Positions 15,633 through 20,204 of a stretch of 20,204 bases of DNA are shown one piece after another. Under the pieces are notes generated by a model. It was given only the letters and a program-made list of their open reading frames with translations. It did not search any database and was not told where the DNA came from. Origin of the DNA: DALYJJ01 sp031969915 (GTDB lineage: Bacteria; Acidobacteriota; Terriglobia; Bryobacterales; Bryobacteraceae); assembly GCA_031969915.1 (NCBI GenBank), contig DALYJJ010000113.1, positions 1 through 20,204 on the forward strand. Reading direction: 5' to 3'. The position numbers and the translations under genes were made by a program. Each line of letters opens with the position of its first letter. Position 1 is the stretch's first letter.

Positions 15633-17339
15633 TCAATAGCGCCAACTTCGTGTGTCCGCACCCGGTGGCGCCGTCCGCTCGACCCGCTTCAGGATCTTCG
15701 GCAGGTAGAGCGTGTTGTACCGCAGCCTCGAAATGGAATTGGGAAGGTTCGGGTCGCCGTTCCAGCAGTGCTCGAACCGGTCACCGTAGGCCACCTCGCC
15801 TGCGTAGAAAGGATTGACGGTCTTCTTGAGGAAGTCCTCCATCAGGTACACGGCATTGTTCAGATAGTAATTGTCCATGTCGCCGCAATAGATATGGAGC
15901 TTGCCCTCCAGTTGAGCGCCGAGCTTGCCCCAGTCGCGTTCCAGGATGTGCCGCAAGTCGTAGTACTCCCGCCAGTAGGCGGCGATCTTCGGGTCGATCA
16001 CGCCGGTCTTCTTGTCGAAGATCCGCGCCGGATAGCCGTCGGCGCCCACGGGCGAGTAAACCGCCTCCCAGATGTCGAACTGTTGCCCGGAGCGGCTCTT
16101 TGCGCCCAGAGCCAACTCCATGTAATTCAGATCCTGAACCGTGGCGCTCACCTTGCCGAGCCAGTCGCGCTTGCCCGGCCGCGCCACCTTGTGGTGCGGA
16201 CCCTCAACGAAGTAGGCGTTCTTGTCCTGATACAGATCGATCTGCGTATAGGCGCGGAAGTCGATCGGGTCGGGGCAGGCGCAGAACGCGCCGTTGAACT
16301 CGGCGGGATAGAAGATCTGCACGGCGCACGCCTCCCAACCGCCGGTGGAGCCGCCGTAGGTGAACCGTGCCCAGCCCTGGCCGATGCCCCGGAATCGCTT
16401 CTCGATGTACGGGATCAACTCGTACATGATCGCGTCTCCGTACGGGCCGAGATTCGCCGAGTTAACGGCGTAGGAGTCGTCGTAGAACGGGTTGGCGTGC
16501 TGGATTTCAATCACCAGGAAGCGCGGAAAACCGGGCGACGTCCATTGCTTATAGAAATCGTGCGCTTCCTGTTGGACGATCCGGTTGTAGCCGGAGAGGC
16601 GAAAGCGCTCGCTATAGTCGGGCTTCAGGTTCGGGTCCGGCGGCTCCGGGCGGAAACCGTCGAAATCGGCTGGAAAGTGCCCGTGGAAGACCATCAGCGG
16701 ATAGCGCGCTTCGGGGTGTTCGTCGAAGCCTTCGGGCAACAGGATGTGCGCGCCCAGGTGCATCGGGCGGCCCCAGAACTTCGTCAGGCGCTCGCTCTGG
16801 ATGCGGACGTGTTTGATGTACTTCGAATCCTTGGGCTCGACGATGGGAGGGATTTCCTCGGTGAGCGTCAGCGTCAACGCCGCGCCCGGACGCACTTGCA
16901 GCCGCGCGGGCTTCGAATACAGGTTGCCCGGGGCGCGGTTCCACTGTTGTCCTTCGCCCCGGTCCATCGGGAGCTTCACGGTGTGGCCGTCGGAGCGCTT
17001 AAACGTCTCGTACTTGTGCAGCAGAGCCTGGACGAAGTACTCGCCCGGCTTCACGCGGCTGAGCGAAGAGACGGGCCAGCCGAACGCTTCCCCGCTCACG
17101 GTCAGAGCGGAGCCGGGCTTCCAGTTCTCGACGTCGACGCCGAACACCATTTGCGTATTCGGTCCGTCGTTGATCTGGAAGCGGGGCTCCGCCTTCGGGT
17201 CGGTGGAAAGCAGGATCAGCAGCCGTCCATCGAGCGGCCGGGCGTGCCTGGCGCCCGGCGCAGAAACAGAAAAGCGCGCCGCTGTTTGGGGCAGCGCCGC
17301 GCTGGCGAAGCAAAGAACCGCGGCGAATGTTCGGAGCAT
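15633..17339 (-). CDS. Secreted esterase-like alpha/beta hydrolase
   Basis: The 568-residue protein carries a signal peptide (RTFAAVLCFASAALPQTAA, cut near residue 20). Residues 25-160 form a beta-rich N-terminal domain. The hydrolase domain begins near 190 with LGAHILLPEGFDE and YPLMVFHGH, as in Esterase D/enterochelin-esterase-like enzymes. The nucleophile elbow is YGGSTGGWEA with S331. H524 in FEHCWNG is the best candidate histidine, with D487 or D489 in YCGDMDNYY as the acid. The natural substrate cannot be told; ester side groups on plant polysaccharides would fit the setting. ATG 17339 starts 6 bp after the oxidoreductase stop, so it is co-transcribed with that gene. Confidence 0.78.
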   Translation of the reverse strand: MLRTFAAVLCFASAALPQTAARFSVSAPGARHARPLDGRLLILLSTDPKAEPRFQINDGPNTQMVFGVDVENWKPGSALTVSGEAFGWPVSSLSRVKPGEYFVQALLHKYETFKRSDGHTVKLPMDRGEGQQWNRAPGNLYSKPARLQVRPGAALTLTLTEEIPPIVEPKDSKYIKHVRIQSERLTKFWGRPMHLGAHILLPEGFDEHPEARYPLMVFHGHFPADFDGFRPEPPDPNLKPDYSERFRLSGYNRIVQQEAHDFYKQWTSPGFPRFLVIEIQHANPFYDDSYAVNSANLGPYGDAIMYELIPYIEKRFRGIGQGWARFTYGGSTGGWEACAVQIFYPAEFNGAFCACPDPIDFRAYTQIDLYQDKNAYFVEGPHHKVARPGKRDWLGKVSATVQDLNYMELALGAKSRSGQQFDIWEAVYSPVGADGYPARIFDKKTGVIDPKIAAYWREYYDLRHILERDWGKLGAQLEGKLHIYCGDMDNYYLNNAVYLMEDFLKKTVNPFYAGEVAYGDRFEHCWNGDPNLPNSISRLRYNTLYLPKILKRVERTAPPGADTRSWRY

Positions 17340-17345
17340 GGTGGT

Positions 17346-18689
17346 CTACACGCGATCCGGTTCGGGATGGACCCACGGCGCGCGATACGGACGGCGCAAG
17401 CGCTTGTTGGCCTCCGCGTCGTTCGCAACCCGGCCGAGTTTCGCGTCCCAGGTCAATGAGCGCCCGAGGTCCTTCGAGATGTTGGCGAGGATGCACGAGG
17501 CCGAGGAGATGTGGCCCTCTTCGATATCGGCCACCGGGCGGGAGCGCTTCCCGATGCAGGAGAGCAGGTCGAGCATATGGCGGCGAATGGCGGGCGCCAC
17601 GTGCCGTTCCAGGTCCTGTTCGGTGCGGTCCTCCGGAAACTGCTCGAACTCGTAGGTCACGTCCTTGTGAATCTTCTGACCCTGGTTGGGCAGGAAGTCG
17701 TAACTCATGACGCTGGCCTTGAGCGTGCCCTTGTCGCCGTAGAAAGTAGCGCCCCATGGGAACTGCGGGTCGGGCGGCGGACCCCAACTGCGATGTTGCC
17801 AGACGACGTCGAGGCCGTCGTACTTGAACAGCGCGGTCTGCGTGTCGGTGATGTTCGCCTTGCTCGCCTTGTCCGTGTAAATGCCGCCGTTGGAAGAGAC
17901 CGACGAAGGCCAGCCGAGGTTCATCATCCAGCGCACCATGTCGAGCATGTGCACGCACATGTCGCCAACGATGCCGTTGCCGTACTCCATGAACGCGCGC
18001 CAACTGCGCGGGTGCACCAGCGGGTTGTAGGGACGCATGGGCGCGGGCCCGGTCCACATGTCGTAATTCAAGTACTCGGGCGGCGTCGCGTCGGGTGGGT
18101 TCTGACGCGCCCGCATGTGGTAGTAGCAATAAATCTCCACCAGCCCGATCTTGCCGAGCTTACCTTCCTGAATCAGATTGCGCGCCTCCACCAGGTGCGG
18201 CGTGCTGCGGCGCTGTGTGCCAATCTGCACCACCCGGCCGTACTTGCGGGCTGCGGCGAGCATGGCCTGGCCTTCCACCACGTCCACGCCGATCGGCTTC
18301 TGCAAGTAAAGATCTACGCCCGCCTTCATCGCTTCGATTGCGGGCAGCGCATGCCAGTGATCGGGCGTCGCGATGATCGCCAGGTCCAGGTCCTTCTGCT
18401 TGATCATCTCCCGGTAGTCCGTGAAGGTGCGAGGCTTCTTCTTCGACTTCTGCCGCGAGGCGACGATCTCCGCCGCGCCGGCCAGCATGCGCTGGTCGAC
18501 ATCGCACAGCGAGACCACCTCTACGGGAGAGACCTGGATCAGGCGCAGAAGATCGCACTTGCCATACCAGCCGGAACCGATGAGGCCAACCCGCTTCGGT
18601 TTCGAATCGGCGGCCTGCGCGAAGGCTTCGGAATAGGGGGCAGCGGCGAGGCCACTCAAGCCCGCGCTGAGAAATGTGCGGCGATGCAT
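17346..18689 (-). CDS. Tat-exported Gfo/Idh/MocA-family oxidoreductase
   Basis: The 447-residue protein begins MHRRTFLSAGLSGLAAAP, a twin-arginine signal, so it should be exported with its cofactor bound, as glucose-fructose oxidoreductase is. The Rossmann motif is GLIGSGWYG at 35-43, with D63 in LCDVD. The family EKP motif appears as Q130-K131-P132, keeping the lysine. The active-site helix GDMCVHMLDMVRWM has D243 and H247. The stretch WTGPAPMRPYNPLVHPRSW is characteristic of the acidobacterial and planctomycete branch. The substrate is probably a sugar or polyol; cofactor use is not certain. ATG 18689 is the only good start. It lies 23 bp after the VWA gene and 6 bp before the esterase gene, on one strand. 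Confidence 0.9.
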   Translation of the reverse strand: MHRRTFLSAGLSGLAAAPYSEAFAQAADSKPKRVGLIGSGWYGKCDLLRLIQVSPVEVVSLCDVDQRMLAGAAEIVASRQKSKKKPRTFTDYREMIKQKDLDLAIIATPDHWHALPAIEAMKAGVDLYLQKPIGVDVVEGQAMLAAARKYGRVVQIGTQRRSTPHLVEARNLIQEGKLGKIGLVEIYCYYHMRARQNPPDATPPEYLNYDMWTGPAPMRPYNPLVHPRSWRAFMEYGNGIVGDMCVHMLDMVRWMMNLGWPSSVSSNGGIYTDKASKANITDTQTALFKYDGLDVVWQHRSWGPPPDPQFPWGATFYGDKGTLKASVMSYDFLPNQGQKIHKDVTYEFEQFPEDRTEQDLERHVAPAIRRHMLDLLSCIGKRSRPVADIEEGHISSASCILANISKDLGRSLTWDAKLGRVANDAEANKRLRRPYRAPWVHPEPDRV

Positions 18690-18712
18690 AGCAAGCAGTA
18701 TAAACCGCCGGA

Positions 18713-19915
18713 CTATTTCTTCTCTTTCATCTCCTCGGGTGTGGCGCGCCGCCAGCCGCCTTTGCGCGCCGGCTCAGTGGCCGAAGGCGTGGGCGCGGGT
18801 GGGGGCGATGTCCGGGTTCCGCCGGTGGGTGTCAGGACGGGCGCGTCCGGCGCGTCCTCCGGCGCCTCGGAGCTTGGCCGCGACTTGGTCAGCACGCGGC
18901 GGTCGCGATCGCTCTGCCCCCCCGCTCCCGGCGCCAGATAGACGCGACGGAAGCGAACCGTGGCATCGGGGTAGCGCCGGAGCGCGGCCTGCGCCAGTTG
19001 GACGTCGATGTCGCGCTCCTCGCCGGCCTTGGCGTCCTCGGGCAGGTAGAAGTGCAGCGCGTACCGCTGCCGGATTCTCAGAAACGTGGTCTCTAGCGCG
19101 TCGGCGTCATCCACGTTCATGCTGTCGCCGCCGGATTGTTCGGCGATCTCCCGAGTGCCCGCCGATTGCATGTTGCCGCCGACGGTCACCGGCGGGCCGC
19201 CCCGTCCGACGCGTCCACGGCCGAGGATGATACCGCCCAGGATGCCGCCCGGAAGGCCGCCGCCACGCCCCAAACGGCGCATCGCGTCCGGCGCGATCAG
19301 GGCGCTCACCACGGTGTCCGCTTCGGCCAGGTCCCTCAGCACGCCTTCCACGTTGCGGCGGCCCCCGGTGCGGTCGTCGGTCATGATGACGATCGCGCGG
19401 CGGGCGTCCCGTCGGCCGTTCCGCATCATGTACACGGCGGCGTCGTTGAAGGCGCGGGTGATGTCCGTACCGCCGTCGAAGCCCTCCTCGTTGAGGATCT
19501 CTTCCAGGGCGCGTTCCATGTCCTCCTGGTTGCTGTTCAGCGGCATGCGCACGTGCGTGCGGCGGTCGAAGACCATCACCCCCACGCGGTCGCCCTGGCG
19601 CAGCACCTGAAGGGCGCTGCCCGCGGCGTTGGCCAGACGCTGCACGTGGCTGCGCATGCTGCCGCTGACGTCGATCAGCAGCAGGATGTCCACGGGCATT
19701 TCTTCGCGCGAGAAGCCTTTGATCGGGCGCTGGCGGCCGCGTTCGAAGAGCAGAAAATCCTCCGCGCGCAGGGAAGTGATGGCGTTGCCCGTGCGGTCAA
19801 CCACCTGCGCATCGACGCGCACCAGGGCGACGTCACTGCGAAACGTGATGTCGGTCCGCTCCTGCCCCGGGAGCGCGATGGCGGCGAGCAGCAAAAGTGC
19901 AGTGATGCGCGGCAT
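18713..19915 (-). CDS. Secreted VWFA-related acidobacterial-type protein
   Basis: The 400-residue protein has a short signal peptide (PRITALLLLAAIALPGQ, cut near residue 18). Residues 20-75 form a beta-strand region (VALVRVDAQVVDRTGNAI) typical of the family. The VWA domain has an intact MIDAS: D82-x-S84-x-S86 in IDVSGSM, T150 in GGTD and D180 in MTDD. A glycine-rich insert at 211-247 interrupts the C-terminal half of the fold. The tail (about 335-400) is rich in Pro, Ser, Thr and charged residues and looks disordered. The role is probably metal-dependent protein-protein binding outside the cytoplasm; partners are unknown. ATG 19915 has only a weak upstream GGG. It is the first gene of a run with the Gfo/Idh/MocA and esterase genes. 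Confidence 0.88.
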   Translation of the reverse strand: MPRITALLLLAAIALPGQERTDITFRSDVALVRVDAQVVDRTGNAITSLRAEDFLLFERGRQRPIKGFSREEMPVDILLLIDVSGSMRSHVQRLANAAGSALQVLRQGDRVGVMVFDRRTHVRMPLNSNQEDMERALEEILNEEGFDGGTDITRAFNDAAVYMMRNGRRDARRAIVIMTDDRTGGRRNVEGVLRDLAEADTVVSALIAPDAMRRLGRGGGLPGGILGGIILGRGRVGRGGPPVTVGGNMQSAGTREIAEQSGGDSMNVDDADALETTFLRIRQRYALHFYLPEDAKAGEERDIDVQLAQAALRRYPDATVRFRRVYLAPGAGGQSDRDRRVLTKSRPSSEAPEDAPDAPVLTPTGGTRTSPPPAPTPSATEPARKGGWRRATPEEMKEKK

Positions 19916-20004
19916 AGAGGTACCCGTGTAATCTACTACGCACCAGGGGGTGCGGCGGTTACGAATTCCCTGTTCCGCGCATCGTCCCGGTGGAAACGGC
20001 TGAT

Positions 20005-20018
20005 GGCCGATCTCGGCC
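20005..20018. promoter_or_regulatory. Perfect 14-bp inverted repeat, operator candidate
   Basis: GGCCGA (20005-20010) and TCGGCC (20013-20018) are perfect inverted copies around a 2-nt centre, in the intergenic region between the divergent VWA and lipoprotein genes. A -10-like TATAGT follows at 20034-20039. The short centre suits a dimeric regulator better than a terminator hairpin. GC-rich palindromes also arise by chance in this genome. Confidence 0.3.
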
Positions 20019-20047
20019 GGCCCTCATTTTCTGTATAGTGCGAGGGG

Positions 20048-20204
20048 ATGCGAACCGTGGCGGCGGCCTGTTTGGCACTGTTGACGGGATGCCGTTCGTC
20101 GCCCGAAGCGCTACGCCTGGAACGGGCGCCCGGCGCGTTGCGGGCGGACGGTGTTTCGCGAGAGCGCGTCCGCGTGACCGGGGCGGCGGGCCGCCGGCTT
20201 TCGG
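20048..20204 (+). CDS. Lipoprotein, possibly Ig-like repeat protein (5' end only)
   Basis: ATG 20048 opens a frame that leaves the window after 52 codons. The first residues, MRTVAAACLALLTGC, form a short lipoprotein signal with a lipobox (LTGC, C15), so the mature protein should be anchored in a membrane. The stretch ALRADGVSRERVRVTGAAGR that follows resembles the start of a bacterial Ig-like (Big-type) module, where 'adG.S...v.v' is common; this is a weak, remembered similarity. GAGGGG directly precedes the ATG, which is unusually close; GTG 20057 would have better spacing but a poor signal peptide. It is divergent from the VWA gene. Confidence 0.6.
   Translation, partial: MRTVAAACLALLTGCRSSPEALRLERAPGALRADGVSRERVRVTGAAGRRLS

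Noticed and set aside
15768..17459. 563-codon open frame antisense to the esterase gene
   Set aside because: It mirrors the codon structure of the esterase, is rich in Val, Leu, His and Arg without motifs, and has no ribosome binding site.
17511..18941. 476-codon open frame antisense to the oxidoreductase and VWA genes
   Set aside because: It spans two well-supported genes and their gap, and has shadow composition.
1..20204. CRISPR array, toxin-antitoxin or defence island
   Set aside because: No regularly spaced repeats, Cas-like motifs or known defence-gene motifs were seen on either strand.

Overview
The window is high-GC DNA from a soil-type bacterium, most likely an acidobacterium of the Solibacter/Bryobacter kind. 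This rests on gene content, not on any database match. Three markers point that way: a permease with the layout of the acidobacterial duplicated orphan permease (ADOP) family behind a PadR repressor, a secreted protein of the VWFA-related acidobacterial type, and several exported enzymes (sulfatase, Gfo/Idh/MocA oxidoreductase, esterase) typical of polymer-degrading soil acidobacteria. Most of the window is ordinary chromosomal content. I see no phage, CRISPR array, toxin-antitoxin pair or complete mobile element.

Left part (1-5900): the 3' end of an unrecognised gene (+) converges on an alanine/serine-glyoxylate aminotransferase (-). Divergent from that is hrpB (+), a DExH helicase, followed by a soluble histidine kinase with N-terminal TPR repeats and a strongly degenerate ATP lid. 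No response regulator is in the window.

Middle part (5900-10870): a PadR repressor and an ADOP-type permease form an operon on the minus strand. The permease frame is cut by one in-frame TGA; both halves stay in the same frame, so this is a nonsense change and not a frameshift. PadR has a readable promoter with a palindrome over it, which suggests autoregulation. Divergent from PadR is a Tat-exported sulfatase with an intact C-x-P-S-R formylglycine motif. A tRNA-Val(GAC) with encoded CCA follows on the minus strand.

Right-middle part (10930-15620): an aldo/keto reductase and a zinc alcohol dehydrogenase form a tight minus-strand operon. Next comes a small disturbed segment (about 13087-13937) with the C-terminal remnant of an IS21-type IstB ATPase and a small four-helix membrane protein. 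It is followed on the minus strand by alanine dehydrogenase and a secreted peptidoglycan-binding-domain protein.

Right part (15630-20204): a minus-strand run, VWA protein, then a Tat-exported Gfo/Idh/MocA oxidoreductase, then a secreted esterase-like hydrolase, with gaps of 23 and 6 bp. Divergent from it starts a lipoprotein that leaves the window. The best items for follow-up are the interrupted ADOP permease, the kinase lacking its G2 glycines, the PadR operator and the IS21 scar.
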